Of a stretch of 64,000 bases of DNA, positions 37,109 to 47,494 are shown piece after piece. The stretch's first letter is position 1. Each line of letters begins with the position of its first letter. The stretch covers positions 4,961,001 to 5,025,000 of the forward strand of contig NZ_CP033367.1 in the NCBI RefSeq assembly GCF_013170845.1, given 5' to 3'. The notes under the pieces were generated by a model. That model was not told the origin of the DNA and did no database searches. It was given only the letters and a program-made list of their open reading frames with translations. Made by a program: the position numbers and the translations under genes. Source of the stretch: Mesorhizobium loti R88b. Its GTDB lineage: Bacteria; Pseudomonadota; Alphaproteobacteria; Rhizobiales; Rhizobiaceae.

Positions 37109-38148
37109 AGTTCGAGCTCCCGTTCACCGAGCGGAGCGAAATAGGCATCGATATCGGCCGCGCTCACCGCATCCAGGCTCGCCGGCCGCCATTGCGGCGT
37201 CGAGCCCTTGTCGATGATGGCGGCGCGGATGCCCTCGTAGAAATCATGGCCGGCGAGCATGCGGTTAAGAATGCGGAACTCCATCTTCATGCAGTCGTCC
37301 ATTGACAGCGTCTGGCCGGCACAGACCTCGCGCCAGGCAACGTGAAGGCTGGTCGGCGAGCGGCTTCTCATCATCGCCAGTGTCTTCTCGGCAAAGGCAT
37401 CGCCGCCGGCTGCGTCCTCGAGACTGGCGATGATGCCGGCAAGCGTGCCTTTTGAAAAATGGCGTGCGATCGAATCCAGATCCTGACGTTGCGTCTCGCG
37501 TTTGGCCGGAACGAAGAAATCGCGCAACTCGGCGTTCGGGTCGTTGCTGGTTGCCAGTTCATCGAGCAGCCCTGCCTGGTCGGCGGCCTTGATCGTGTGC
37601 GTGGCAAGGCCAGACCACAGCGCATCGCCATAACGGATACGCGCTCCAGTGAGCCCGAGATACATGCCGAAACTGCCGCCGAGATCCGGTAGCAGGTAGC
37701 TGGCGCCGACATCGGGGAAGAAGCCGATGCCGACCTCGGGCATGGCGAACTGCGCATTCTCGGTCATTATGCGATGCGAGCCATGGAAGGAGATGCCGAC
37801 GCCGCCGCCCATGACGATGCCGTCGATCAGCGCGACATAGGGCTTCTTGAAACGGGCGATGCGGGCGTTGAGCCTGTATTCATCAGCGAAGAAATCGACC
37901 GGCGCCTTGCCGGCACGGCCAGCCTCGTAGACCTGCAGAATATCGCCGCCGGCGGAAAACGCCCTGCCCTCGGCCTTGACGACGACGACGTTGATGCTCG
38001 CGTCCTCTTCCCAGGCATCGAGCGCCTTGCCGAGCGCCTTGACCATGTTGTGCGTGATGGCATTGAGCGCCTTCGGCCGCGTCAGCGTGACGACGCCGGC
38101 CCGGCCCAGCCGCTCGAAGCGGATCTCGTCGCCGCCGCCAAAATCCAT
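37105..38148 (-). CDS. Enoyl-CoA hydratase/isomerase, 3-hydroxyisobutyryl-CoA hydrolase type
   Basis: A 347-aa crotonase-superfamily protein; the length and sequence pattern point to 3-hydroxyisobutyryl-CoA hydrolase (valine degradation) rather than a 260-aa hydratase. RAFSAGGDILQVYEAG holds the oxyanion loop, IVMGGGVGISFHGSHRIMTE and FAMPEVGIGFFPDVGASYLL the active-site region with the conserved Glu and Asp. ATG 38148 is used. Followed by the DUF6163 gene with overlap. Confidence 0.85.
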   Translation of the reverse strand: MDFGGGDEIRFERLGRAGVVTLTRPKALNAITHNMVKALGKALDAWEEDASINVVVVKAEGRAFSAGGDILQVYEAGRAGKAPVDFFADEYRLNARIARFKKPYVALIDGIVMGGGVGISFHGSHRIMTENAQFAMPEVGIGFFPDVGASYLLPDLGGSFGMYLGLTGARIRYGDALWSGLATHTIKAADQAGLLDELATSNDPNAELRDFFVPAKRETQRQDLDSIARHFSKGTLAGIIASLEDAAGGDAFAEKTLAMMRSRSPTSLHVAWREVCAGQTLSMDDCMKMEFRILNRMLAGHDFYEGIRAAIIDKGSTPQWRPASLDAVSAADIDAYFAPLGERELEL

Positions 38149-38335
38149 CGCCAGAGAATCCCTCCCCCGCGCCTGCGGGACTGAAGTGCTAAAGGCGGCG
38201 CATGGGTGCGTCAATGGCAGCAGTCTGTTCCCGCGGTCTTGGCGCACGGCCGTGGCCGATGCTACGAAGGTCGCTGCCGTTGCAGGCGAAGCGCCGATAC
38301 CGTGAGCGCAGACGGCTTCGGGGGGACAGTTGGCC

Positions 38336-39157
38336 ATGTCCGGATTTCTTCGTTCCGTACGTTTGACGGTCGGGCTTGTGATTGCTGGCTTTGCACCGTG
38401 CGCTGCAGTCGCCATCACGCTGGACGATCTCTACCAGTCGCGGACCATCGTCACCGGCCAGGGCGAAGAGAACCGCCAGCTAGGCTTCAGGGACTGCCTG
38501 GACCGGGTTCTGGTCAGGGTTTCGGGCGATCAACGGCTGCTTGCGAAACCCGAGATGGCGGCTCTGCGCGACAAGGCCGGCAGCTTTGTCGATTCTTTCC
38601 GCTACCATGATCGGCTGGAAGGCATCCCGATCCATGACGAGCAAGGCACGCATGACCGGCCGCACGATCTCACCTGCCTCTACAAGCCTGATGTGATCGA
38701 CAAGGTGCTGACGTCGCTCGGCAGCAGGCCCTGGCTTGCCAAGCGGCCGACGCTCGCCGTCTTTCTCTCCACCGAACAGGGCGCTCGGCATTTCGTCCTG
38801 AGCGCCGAGGAGACGCGTGGCGAAACGATGCGCGAATCTTTCGCCAATGCCACCGGACCGCTGTTGATGCATGTCGCATTTCCGAAGGCTGCGCAGCTAG
38901 CCGACTTGGGCGAAGACGCGCTGCGTACCGCCGACTTGGCAAGGCTGGATCGGCTGGCCAAACAGGCCGGTGGGTCCCAAGCGCTCGTCGGCAGCATCGT
39001 ATGGAGCGACAAGGAGCTCGGCTGGATCGCCGATTGGCGACTGGCCGATCACGGCAAGACCTATCGCTGGCAGGTGCGTGGCGTCAGCTTCGACGAGGCC
39101 TTCCGTGTGGCAATTGACGGCGCGGCGCAGATTCTTTCAGGGAATGGTCAGCCCTGA
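38336..39157 (+). CDS. DUF2066-family exported protein
   Basis: A 273-aa protein with signal peptide (VGLVIAGFAPCAAVA). The mature part resembles DUF2066 proteins: a LDDLYQSRTIVTGQGEENRQ start, GFRDCLDRVLVRVSGDQRLL and a RPTLAVFLSTEQGARHFVLS middle. Function is unknown, probably periplasmic. ATG 38336 (TTG 38330 also open). Upstream of hemB, with 123 bp between; not evidently coregulated. Confidence 0.8.
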   Translation: MSGFLRSVRLTVGLVIAGFAPCAAVAITLDDLYQSRTIVTGQGEENRQLGFRDCLDRVLVRVSGDQRLLAKPEMAALRDKAGSFVDSFRYHDRLEGIPIHDEQGTHDRPHDLTCLYKPDVIDKVLTSLGSRPWLAKRPTLAVFLSTEQGARHFVLSAEETRGETMRESFANATGPLLMHVAFPKAAQLADLGEDALRTADLARLDRLAKQAGGSQALVGSIVWSDKELGWIADWRLADHGKTYRWQVRGVSFDEAFRVAIDGAAQILSGNGQP

Positions 39158-39280
39158 GCGGACAGGCATGGGTGACAGCGCTCCTGGTGTCCTGTGGCGG
39201 CTTCGCCCGCTGGCACAAACGTGTCGCATTGGTCTGCGGCAGGAGCTCGTGGTAAAAGCCGCCGAAAGAGAGTTTTGGCG

Positions 39281-40312
<1,032 letters not shown>

Positions 40313-40362
40313 CCGCGTCGCAAACCGGGCATCGTGCAGCGACAACCGGTTCCAGCCTGAAC

Positions 40363-41064
40363 TTAAAACTCCACGTCCAGTTCGATGATGTCCTCGGGCT
40401 CGGCCAATGCGTCTTGCGTCCATTCCTGTATCAGCGGCCAGTCGAAGACGGTGTCGCAATAGGCGGCGAGCGGCGCATCGAGCTCGACCGCATAGGTGCG
40501 AAAGCGCGTGCATACCGGCGCGTACATCGCATCGGCCACGGTTGGCGATGCTCCAAACAGCCATGGACCGCCATAGGCCCCAAGGCATTCGGACCAGATG
40601 GTCTTGATCCGCTCCACGTCCGGGCGCGCGCCGGAAAATATCTTGAAGCTGCGGTGCTTGGCTTTCAGACTCATCGGCAGCGCCGAGCGCAGATTGTGAA
40701 AACCCGAATGCATCTCGCCGGACACGGCGCGGCAATGCGCACGTGCGATACGGTCGGCCGGCAAGAGCCCCGCCGCCGGCATCGTCTCAGCCAGATATTC
40801 GGCGATCGCCAGCGTGTCCCAAACCGTCACCCCGTCATGGGTCAGCCTCGGCACCAGGACCGAGGGCGACAACAACAGCAACTCCTGCCGCTGTTCGGGA
40901 TCATCGATGTCGACACGTTTTTCCTCGAACTCCAGCCCGGCCATGCGGCACAGCAGCCAGCCGCGCAGCGACCAGGACGAATAGTTCTTCGACGAGATCG
41001 TCAACGTCGCTTTGGCCGCCGGCGCGTTGGCCCGCGAGAGTTTACTCCCTAGCGCCTTGCTCAT
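40363..41064 (-). CDS. Glutathione S-transferase family protein
   Basis: A 233-aa GST. Thioredoxin-fold N-terminus LTISSKNYSSWSLRGWLLCR, with the conserved cis-proline in SVLVPRLTHDGVTVWDTLAI, and an all-helical C-terminal domain. Belongs to the branch with SSxNxSSW at the active site. ATG 41064 is used (frame open to 41130). Divergent to phaZ with 124 bp between. Confidence 0.88.
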   Translation of the reverse strand: MSKALGSKLSRANAPAAKATLTISSKNYSSWSLRGWLLCRMAGLEFEEKRVDIDDPEQRQELLLLSPSVLVPRLTHDGVTVWDTLAIAEYLAETMPAAGLLPADRIARAHCRAVSGEMHSGFHNLRSALPMSLKAKHRSFKIFSGARPDVERIKTIWSECLGAYGGPWLFGASPTVADAMYAPVCTRFRTYAVELDAPLAAYCDTVFDWPLIQEWTQDALAEPEDIIELDVEF

Positions 41065-41131
41065 GTCGTCTTTGTCATCCCGCCGACCCTCCGAGCCCTT
41101 TGCCGGCAACAATCCTCTCGCAATGCACAAA

Positions 41132-41155
41132 ATTTTGCACTAATTATTTTGCACT
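41132..41155. promoter_or_regulatory. Direct repeats in the GST-phaZ divergent promoter region
   Basis: ATTTTGCACT occurs twice, at 41132-41141 and 41146-41155, 14 bp apart, and is preceded by the palindrome CAAAATTTTG (41128-41137). TGC-based motifs are used by the polyhydroxybutyrate regulator PhaR in alphaproteobacteria, so this could be its site; that is inference. Confidence 0.4.
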
Positions 41156-41188
41156 GCCGCATGACTGCCTCGGAACGGGACGCATTCG

Positions 41189-42397
41189 ATGCTGTACCAG
41201 GCCTATCAGCTACAGGACGATCTCATCGCGCCAACGCGCTTTTTCGCCGATCTCATGCGTTCGACGATGGGCAGCCTGCTTTCAGGCGACGGCGTGAAAC
41301 AACGCCTGGTGGCCGGGCTGGAGATGATTGCCCGCTTCAAGCTCACCCATGCGCGACCGGATTTCGATATCGGTACCGTCAAAGTGGGCAATCGCGACGT
41401 GCCGGTCGGCGTCGAGACAGCGCTCGACCTGCCATTCGGCAAACTTTTGCGCTTCGCCAAGGATATGGATACGCGCCAGCCACGGGTGATGGTGATCGCC
41501 CCGCTGTCGGGCCATTTCTCGACACTGCTGCGCGGCACGGTGGCAACGCTTCTGGCAGATCACGAAGTCTATGTCACCGACTGGGCCAATGCCCGCGACG
41601 TGCCGCTTGTCGCCGGACGCTTTGGAGTGGACGATTATGTCGACTACATCATTCGCTTCCTGGAGGCGATCGGTCCGGGTGCGCATATACTTGCCGTCTG
41701 CCAACCCTGCGTCCAGGCGCTTGCCGCTGTCGCCATCATGTCCGAGGATGGCCATCCGGCGACTCCACGATCAATGACGTTGATGGCGGGACCGATCGAT
41801 CCGCGCGAAAGTCCGACCAAGGTCAATGAATTTGCCGTCAGCAAGTCGCTTGCCTGGTTCCAGAATTCGGTCATCTCGCATGTACCCTCGCGCCATGCCG
41901 GCGGCGGACGCAGGGTCTATCCCGGCTTTCTCCAACTTGCGGCGTTCATGGCTATGAACATGGATCGCCACAACAAGGCCCACCGCAAACTGCACGATCA
42001 TCTGGCGGCCGGCGAGACCGCCGAGGCCGAGAAGATCAAGACTTTCTATGACGAGTATCTGGCGGTGCTCGACCTCACCGAGGAATTCTATCTCGAAACC
42101 ATAGATCGCGTGTTCCAGAAAGCTGAGCTGGCCACCGGGACATACACTTTCCGTGGCAGCCTGGTCGACCCGGGTGCGATCCGCAACACAGCGCTGCTTA
42201 CCGTCGAAGGCGGTCGCGACGATATCTGCGCACTCGGCCAGACCTCGGCCGCGCATGAATTGTGCCGGTCACTGCGTCCGCATCTCAAACGTCATCACCT
42301 GCAGGCCAATGTCGGCCACTACGGCGTCTTCAACGGCAAGCGTTGGGAGCGCGAAATCTATCCAGTCGTGCGCAATCTCATCCTGTCGATGGAATAG
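41189..42397 (+). CDS. phaZ: Intracellular polyhydroxyalkanoate depolymerase
   Basis: A 402-aa PhaZ of the intracellular type that mobilises PHB granules. The alpha/beta-hydrolase nucleophile region is AVCQPCVQALAAVA, which has cysteine in place of the serine of lipase boxes, as in Ralstonia PhaZ1. LRGTVATLLADHEVYVTDWA and KRHHLQANVGHYGVFNGKRW (histidine) also fit. No signal peptide. ATG 41189. Single gene. Confidence 0.9.
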   Translation: MLYQAYQLQDDLIAPTRFFADLMRSTMGSLLSGDGVKQRLVAGLEMIARFKLTHARPDFDIGTVKVGNRDVPVGVETALDLPFGKLLRFAKDMDTRQPRVMVIAPLSGHFSTLLRGTVATLLADHEVYVTDWANARDVPLVAGRFGVDDYVDYIIRFLEAIGPGAHILAVCQPCVQALAAVAIMSEDGHPATPRSMTLMAGPIDPRESPTKVNEFAVSKSLAWFQNSVISHVPSRHAGGGRRVYPGFLQLAAFMAMNMDRHNKAHRKLHDHLAAGETAEAEKIKTFYDEYLAVLDLTEEFYLETIDRVFQKAELATGTYTFRGSLVDPGAIRNTALLTVEGGRDDICALGQTSAAHELCRSLRPHLKRHHLQANVGHYGVFNGKRWEREIYPVVRNLILSME

Positions 42398-42654
42398 CGT
42401 TTCGCCCCTTGGCGCGTGGCCCTTGCTACCGAGAGTGTGCGGCATTCGGCAAATCCATCCGATTTTCGCGCTGACAAGATCAGCGTGACCCGGCTATGAT
42501 TGCGGCACGGCCGGAGGCGGCCGGCAGCCCGCACCTCGGCAGGAGGTATGGCGAACGCCTCCAGAGGATGCTTCCTGACCCGTTTCACCGTCAGGCGAAG
42601 GCGTCGGCAATGCGGGCACTGACGAAGACTTCGCCGTGACCCGAGGAAACGGAC

Positions 42655-43197
42655 ATGCTTGCCTATCATGATGCAAAGACCATGGCGAAAGCCATGCGGG
42701 AGGCGCTTGCCGCCAGCGACCTGACGATCAGCCACAGCGAGGCCCTGGAGATCGTCGCACGCCAGTTCGGACTGGCGACCTGGAACATTCTTTCGGCCAA
42801 GATCGAAGCGCCGCCCGCCCGGCAGGAGATGATCGTCTTTGAACGGACAGCACCGATCGTGCGTATCTTCGATGTCGCCAAGGCGCACGAATTCTATCTC
42901 GGCTATCTCGGGTTCAGCGTGGACTGGGAGCACCGATACGGCGAGAACTTCCCGCTGTACACGCAGGTCTCACGCGCAAACCTTGTCCTGCACCTGTCCG
43001 AACATGCCGGCGACGCGACGCCGGGCGGCAACATGGTTGTGTACACGAAAGGCATTCGCGACTTTCATCGGGAGCTTGCGGCCAAGGACTACCGCTACAT
43101 GAAGCCTGGCCTCGAGCACGAGGACGGGCGGCTGACGGTCGAGGTCATCGATCCGTTCAGCAACCATATCCGCTTCATGGAACTCACCGGCGAATAG
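42655..43197 (+). CDS. Glyoxalase-superfamily (VOC) protein
   Basis: A 180-aa protein. Residues ~60-178 form a VOC/glyoxalase domain (PIVRIFDVAKAHEFYLGYLG, then FSVDWEHRYGENFPLYTQV, ending FSNHIRFMELTG) like bleomycin-resistance and related proteins. The N-terminal ~55 residues (KAMREALAASDLTISHSEAL, EIVARQFGLATW) form a helical extension known from some of these. No metal-ligand set can be confirmed. Function: dioxygenase, resistance or regulator, unresolved. Confidence 0.8.
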   Translation: MLAYHDAKTMAKAMREALAASDLTISHSEALEIVARQFGLATWNILSAKIEAPPARQEMIVFERTAPIVRIFDVAKAHEFYLGYLGFSVDWEHRYGENFPLYTQVSRANLVLHLSEHAGDATPGGNMVVYTKGIRDFHRELAAKDYRYMKPGLEHEDGRLTVEVIDPFSNHIRFMELTGE

Positions 43198-43320
43198 CCT
43201 GATATTGCGTCTGCTCCGGCAGCCACCAGGCTACCCCAGCGCATCGCCACGCAACATTGCGGACGTCATTTGGTGACGGTGTCAGGACGTGTCTGCATCG
43301 TGAGGACCACCGCTTGCGAC

Positions 43321-43355
43321 CTGCAATCGGTTTGCTACAACAAAACCGATTGCAG
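43321..43355. promoter_or_regulatory. 13-bp inverted-repeat operator upstream of the DHFR-like gene
   Basis: CTGCAATCGGTTT (43321-43333) and AAACCGATTGCAG (43343-43355) are perfect inverted repeats with a 9-base spacer, 24 bp upstream of the ATG. TTGCGA at about 43312-43317 and TACAAC at about 43336-43341 could be the promoter, so a bound dimer would cover it. It resembles TetR/MarR-type operators; regulator unknown. Confidence 0.6.
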
Positions 43356-43378
43356 ACATAATTGGTTAGGAGGCCTTC

Positions 43379-44023
43379 ATGTCCAAGCTGCGTGTCAACG
43401 CGTTCACCCTGTCGCTCGACGGTTATGGCGCTGGTCCCGATCAGGATTTGGAGAATCCGCTCGGCGTCGGTGGGAAAGCGTTGCACAAATGGGCCTTCAC
43501 GACCCGCACCTTCCGCAAGATGTTCGGCGAGGAAGGGGGCGCCTCCGGCGTCGACGAGGATTTCGCGGCGCGCAGCTTCGAAAATGTCGGCGCCTGGATC
43601 CTGGGGCGCAACATGTTCGGCCCGATCCGCGGCCCCTGGAAGGACGAAAGCTGGAAGGGTTGGTGGGGCGACAATCCGCCCTATCACGTGCCGGTCTTCG
43701 TGCTGACGCACCATGCGCGTGAGCCTATCGTCATGGAAGGCGGCACGACCTTTTACTTCGTGACCGAGGGCATCAGTTCGGCACTTGAGCAAGCGAAGGC
43801 TGCGGCTGATGGCAAGGATGTACGGGTTGGTGGCGGCGTCGCGACGATCAGGCAATACCTGCAGGAGAAACTTCTCGACGAGATGCATCTCGCGATCTCG
43901 CCTGTGCTGCTTGGCGGCGGCGAAAATCTTCTGGCAGGCCTCGACCTGCCGAAGCTCGGCTACCAATGCAGTGAACAGGTCGCCTCGCCGCACGCGATGC
44001 ATGTGGTCATCAGTCGGACATAG
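43379..44023 (+). CDS. Dihydrofolate reductase-like (RibD C-terminal) family protein
   Basis: A 214-aa protein of the RibD_C/DHFR-like superfamily. It begins KLRVNAFTLSLDGYGAGPDQ, has AWILGRNMFGPIRGPW near residue 80 and VRVGGGVATIRQYLQEKLLD near residue 150, the family's NADPH-binding pattern, then the HLAISPVLLGGGENL strand. Reduces unknown substrates; many such genes are drug or solvent induced. TTAGGAGG lies upstream. Under the inverted repeat at 43321. Confidence 0.85.
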   Translation: MSKLRVNAFTLSLDGYGAGPDQDLENPLGVGGKALHKWAFTTRTFRKMFGEEGGASGVDEDFAARSFENVGAWILGRNMFGPIRGPWKDESWKGWWGDNPPYHVPVFVLTHHAREPIVMEGGTTFYFVTEGISSALEQAKAAADGKDVRVGGGVATIRQYLQEKLLDEMHLAISPVLLGGGENLLAGLDLPKLGYQCSEQVASPHAMHVVISRT

Positions 44024-44033
44024 CCATGACAAC

Positions 44034-44060
44034 GGGGCGCCAGCCTAGAGACGGCGCCCC
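44034..44060. terminator. Hairpin terminator between convergent genes
   Basis: GGGGCGCC and GGCGCCCC (8 bp, 11-base loop) between the DHFR-like stop codon and the ppk2 stop codon. It can act on both strands. Confidence 0.65.
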
Positions 44061-44069
44061 TTCCAAGGC

Positions 44070-44990
44070 TCAATACTTCTCCGGCACGTAAAGCTCGCGT
44101 GGCAGTGTCTGGCGCTCGTATTCGGGATTGAAGACGCGTTCCGGCAGCGTGATCTCCTCGTGCGGCACCTCTTCATACGGCACCTGCTTGAGCAGATGGT
44201 CCATGCAGTTCAGCCGCGCGCGCTTCTTGTCGTTGCCTTCGACGATGAACCAGGGCGCCTCGGGAATGTTGGTGCGGGCGAAGGTTTCTTCCTTAGCCTT
44301 GGTGTACTGCTCCCAGCGCACGCGCGACTGCAGATCCATCGGCGACAGCTTCCACTGCTTCATCGGGTCGTGGATGCGCATCAGGAAGCGCATCTGCTGT
44401 TCCTCGTCGGTGATCGAGAACCAGTACTTCACGACTGTGATGCCCGAGCGCACCAGCATCCGCTCGAACTCCGGCACATCGTGGAAAAACTCCTCGACCT
44501 GGTCGTGGGAAGCAAAACCCATCACCCGTTCGACGCCTGAGCGGTTGTACCAGGAGCGGTCGAACAGCACGATCTCGCCGCCGGCCGGCAGATGCGGGAC
44601 ATAGCGCTGGAAATACCATTGCGACTTCTCGCGCTCGGTCGGCGCCGGCAGCGCCACGACACGGGCGATGCGCGGATTGAGCCGCTGGGTGATGCGCTTG
44701 ATGACGCCTCCCTTGCCGGCGGAATCGCGGCCTTCGAAAATCACCACCAGTTTCTTCTTGTGATAGGCGACCCAGGATTGGAGCTTGATCAATTCGGACT
44801 GCAGGCTGATCAAATCGCGAAAATATTGCATGCGGTCGATCGAAGGCGGATGCGAGTTCTTGTAGATCTTGGCGATCTCCATCGACAGCGCCGGCTCCGA
44901 CATTTCGAGCTCATAATCTTCGTCGAGCGTGTCGGCGAGTTCGGCCTCAAGCCAATCCTTGGCAGGAGAATTCTGTTTTAGCTCGGTCAT
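44070..44990 (-). CDS. ppk2: Polyphosphate kinase 2
   Basis: A 306-aa PPK2 (class I), which transfers phosphate between polyphosphate and nucleoside diphosphates. The P-loop-like VIFEGRDSAGKGGVIKRITQ and the lid IVLFDRSWYNRSGVERVMGF are the defining motifs; KLSPMDLQSRVRWEQYTKAK follows. Full-length with the usual acidic N-terminal extension. ATG 44990. Confidence 0.94.
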   Translation of the reverse strand: MTELKQNSPAKDWLEAELADTLDEDYELEMSEPALSMEIAKIYKNSHPPSIDRMQYFRDLISLQSELIKLQSWVAYHKKKLVVIFEGRDSAGKGGVIKRITQRLNPRIARVVALPAPTEREKSQWYFQRYVPHLPAGGEIVLFDRSWYNRSGVERVMGFASHDQVEEFFHDVPEFERMLVRSGITVVKYWFSITDEEQQMRFLMRIHDPMKQWKLSPMDLQSRVRWEQYTKAKEETFARTNIPEAPWFIVEGNDKKRARLNCMDHLLKQVPYEEVPHEEITLPERVFNPEYERQTLPRELYVPEKY

Positions 44991-45271
44991 ATCAGTTGCT
45001 CCGCTTGCAAGCCCTGTCGGTTCCCGTACGGCGCCGCAATTGCTGGCCAGCGGCCTGGAATGGAAACACCTTAGCCGAATTCAATATAGGCCGGCAGTGA
45101 CGGTTTTATTGCAGCCCAGGCGCGATTGCCGCGGCTGCGGATTCCGCAATGCGTGATCGATCCACCATCTTTGCATGGCGACAAATCGGCCGAATTGTCC
45201 TACAAATCCCCGGTCGCATTCCGGGCTGCCCTTTCGTGGCGCCCCAATTCAACACAATCGCGAGGACTGAC

Positions 45272-46315
45272 ATGGAATACCGCACCCTTGGCCGTTCCGG
45301 CCTTAAGGTTTCGACACTGACCCTGGGCACCATGACCTTCGGCGGGGCAGGCCCCTTCGCCGCGGTCGGCAACAGCGATCTTACCGAAGCCAAGCGGATG
45401 ATCGACATGTGCATCGACGCCGGCATCAACCTCATCGACACCGCCAATGTCTATTCGAACGGCCTGTCGGAGGAGATCATCGGCGAAGCGCTCGGCGGCA
45501 AGCGCAAGGGCGACGTGCTGATCGCCTCCAAGGCACGCATGCGGATCGGCAGCGGGCCCAACGACGAAGGCCTGTCGCGCTATCACCTGATCCGCGAATG
45601 CGAGAGGAGCCTGAAGCGGCTGAAGACAGATGTCATAGATATCTACTTCCTGCATGAATGGGACGGCGTGACACCCCTGGAGGAAACCATCGCGGCGCTC
45701 GACACGCTCGTCGCCCAGGGCAAAGTCCGTTACGTCGGCTGCTCCAACTATTCCGGCTGGCAGGTGATGAAGGCGCTCTCCATCAGCGACAGCCGTCACC
45801 AGCCGCGCTTCGTCACCCAGCAGATCCACTACACGCTGGAGGCTCGCGAGGCCGAATATGAACTGCTGCCGATCTCGGTCGACCAGGGGCTGGGCGTGCT
45901 GGTCTGGAGCCCGCTCGCCGGCGGATTGCTGTCCGGCAAATACCATCGCGACAGCCCGACCGCGCGGCAGCTCGCCGGCTGGTCGGAGCCGCCGATCCGC
46001 GACGAGGAACGCCTCTGGCGGATCGTCGATGTGCTTGTCGAGATCGGCAAGGCTCGCGCCGTATCGGCGGCGCAGGTGGCACTTGCCTGGCTGCTCGGCC
46101 GCCCTGCCGTCTCCTCGCTGGTGATCGGCGCTCGCAACGATGCGCAGCTCAAGGACAATCTCGCGGCCGCAAGCCTGGTACTCTCGGGCGAAGAGCGCGA
46201 ACGCCTGGACGCGGTCAGCAGGCCGCCCCTGCTCTACCCCTACTGGCACCAGCAGCTGACAGTGAAGGATCGTTTTGGCGCCGCCGATCTCGTGATCGAC
46301 CGGAGCAGCGTGTAG
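45272..46315 (+). CDS. Aldo/keto reductase
   Basis: A 347-aa NADPH-dependent TIM-barrel reductase. The catalytic tetrad is visible: Asp and Tyr in NLIDTANVYSNG, Lys in VLIASKARM, His in IYFLHEWDGV. It begins MEYRTLGRSGLKVSTLTLGT, typical for the family. ATG 45272 follows GAGGA; longer frames lack homology. Substrate unknown. Confidence 0.92.
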   Translation: MEYRTLGRSGLKVSTLTLGTMTFGGAGPFAAVGNSDLTEAKRMIDMCIDAGINLIDTANVYSNGLSEEIIGEALGGKRKGDVLIASKARMRIGSGPNDEGLSRYHLIRECERSLKRLKTDVIDIYFLHEWDGVTPLEETIAALDTLVAQGKVRYVGCSNYSGWQVMKALSISDSRHQPRFVTQQIHYTLEAREAEYELLPISVDQGLGVLVWSPLAGGLLSGKYHRDSPTARQLAGWSEPPIRDEERLWRIVDVLVEIGKARAVSAAQVALAWLLGRPAVSSLVIGARNDAQLKDNLAAASLVLSGEERERLDAVSRPPLLYPYWHQQLTVKDRFGAADLVIDRSSV

Positions 46316-46341
46316 TATGCGGGCCTCGACAGCGTCGGCCG

Positions 46342-47313
46342 CTATCCCATTATGTAACGCCAGATTGCTGCGTCCGGGATAATCTGGCCGCTGAGGACGA
46401 AGTACTTGTAGAGCGCGAGCAGCGAGATCGCCTGCTCGGACCATTCATTGGAGAATTTGCGGCAGTAAGCGTTGGCCGAGGCAACGATGCGTTCGGCCGC
46501 GGCCGGGTGCTTTTCGAAATAGCTGACCTTATCAGTGAGATCGGCGAAATCCGGATCGAGCGGCACGTAGTGGACATTGGCTTCGAGTTGGCTCTCCGCA
46601 AACCACGTCTCGTAGGTCGGCGGCGGCATAAGGCAGAGCGAGTTCGAATTCATGATCCATTTGAGATTGGTCGCCACGTCATTGCCCTCGAGCGAGACGA
46701 TGTAGCGGTAGCGCAAGTGTTGGCTGATGCTAAGGAAGGGCTTGCTATACCGCGCCGGTGCATCTGGCTTGTGTGCCCCGGCATCGCAGAACGGCAAGTC
46801 GCGCACCGCGTCGAGAAACCGTGTCCTGATCGGATTGTTGAGGTCGCCGCGCCAGACCACCGCCGGAAGCTTGTCGGCGAACGTGACGGCGTCCGCAGGC
46901 ATGTGGAAGTGCCGGAACTTGTTGAACTTCATGATGAGGGCATTGCCATTGTCGGCGTGGATCGGCCGGTTCTTGACGAATGACGGGACCTTGGGCACCC
47001 CGATGACATCGCCAAATTCCAGGTCGAGGCGCAATCCGGGATCGAAGTAGCGGGCAAACTCTTTCAGGTCGTAATAGTACATGCTGCGTGTCGACGGCAG
47101 ATTGTCGATACGCACGGCGTCCGGGCTGGGTGAGAAGGAATCCTGCAGTTTGTTGTAATAATTCAGCCGCCGGCGCACGGCCTCGTCCGATTGGGCCGCC
47201 TTTTCGAGGCGGTCCGCCAATCGTCGTCGAAAGAACGCCTGGGGGGCGATGTCGCGCATGACGTTTCGCGCGTAGTAGAAGAGCTTTGCCGTCGTTCGCT
47301 GGATGCTGGCCAT
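46342..47313 (-). CDS. Family 90 glycosyltransferase, copy 1
   Basis: A 323-aa protein of the CAP10/Glyco_transf_90 type, which in rhizobia modifies lipopolysaccharide. Key segments: DKLPAVVWRGDLNNPIRTRF (the W-R-G motif), RYRYIVSLEGNDVATNLKWI, then SNSLCLMPPPTYETWF, the nucleotide-sugar site. No membrane helix or signal peptide. Its tandem paralogue (47495-48466) has the same length. Confidence 0.85.
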   Translation of the reverse strand: MASIQRTTAKLFYYARNVMRDIAPQAFFRRRLADRLEKAAQSDEAVRRRLNYYNKLQDSFSPSPDAVRIDNLPSTRSMYYYDLKEFARYFDPGLRLDLEFGDVIGVPKVPSFVKNRPIHADNGNALIMKFNKFRHFHMPADAVTFADKLPAVVWRGDLNNPIRTRFLDAVRDLPFCDAGAHKPDAPARYSKPFLSISQHLRYRYIVSLEGNDVATNLKWIMNSNSLCLMPPPTYETWFAESQLEANVHYVPLDPDFADLTDKVSYFEKHPAAAERIVASANAYCRKFSNEWSEQAISLLALYKYFVLSGQIIPDAAIWRYIMG

Positions 47314-47494
47314 AAGTCACTGTGATTGGGACAAACGCCACTAAACAAATGGCAGCCCTAATTGTTCCCGCAAGGCCACTGGGTCACCGCGCATATGATA
47401 TTAGACATCGCTAAGAAATCATCAAGGCGAAATGCTGGCTACGATGGCTTCGGCGCAGCGCCCGATAGCGCTGGACGAAATCCGGCGGGCGACC

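Noticed and set aside
42548..42622. A 24-codon frame with GGAGGT directly before an ATG
   Set aside because: The Shine-Dalgarno sequence touches the start codon with no spacing, the product is only basic residues, and the longer context is unremarkable.
47314..47360. A third EcfG promoter upstream of the first family 90 glycosyltransferase
   Set aside because: GGAAC is followed after 16 bases by TGTT instead of CGTT, one mismatch, and it would sit too close to the gene start.
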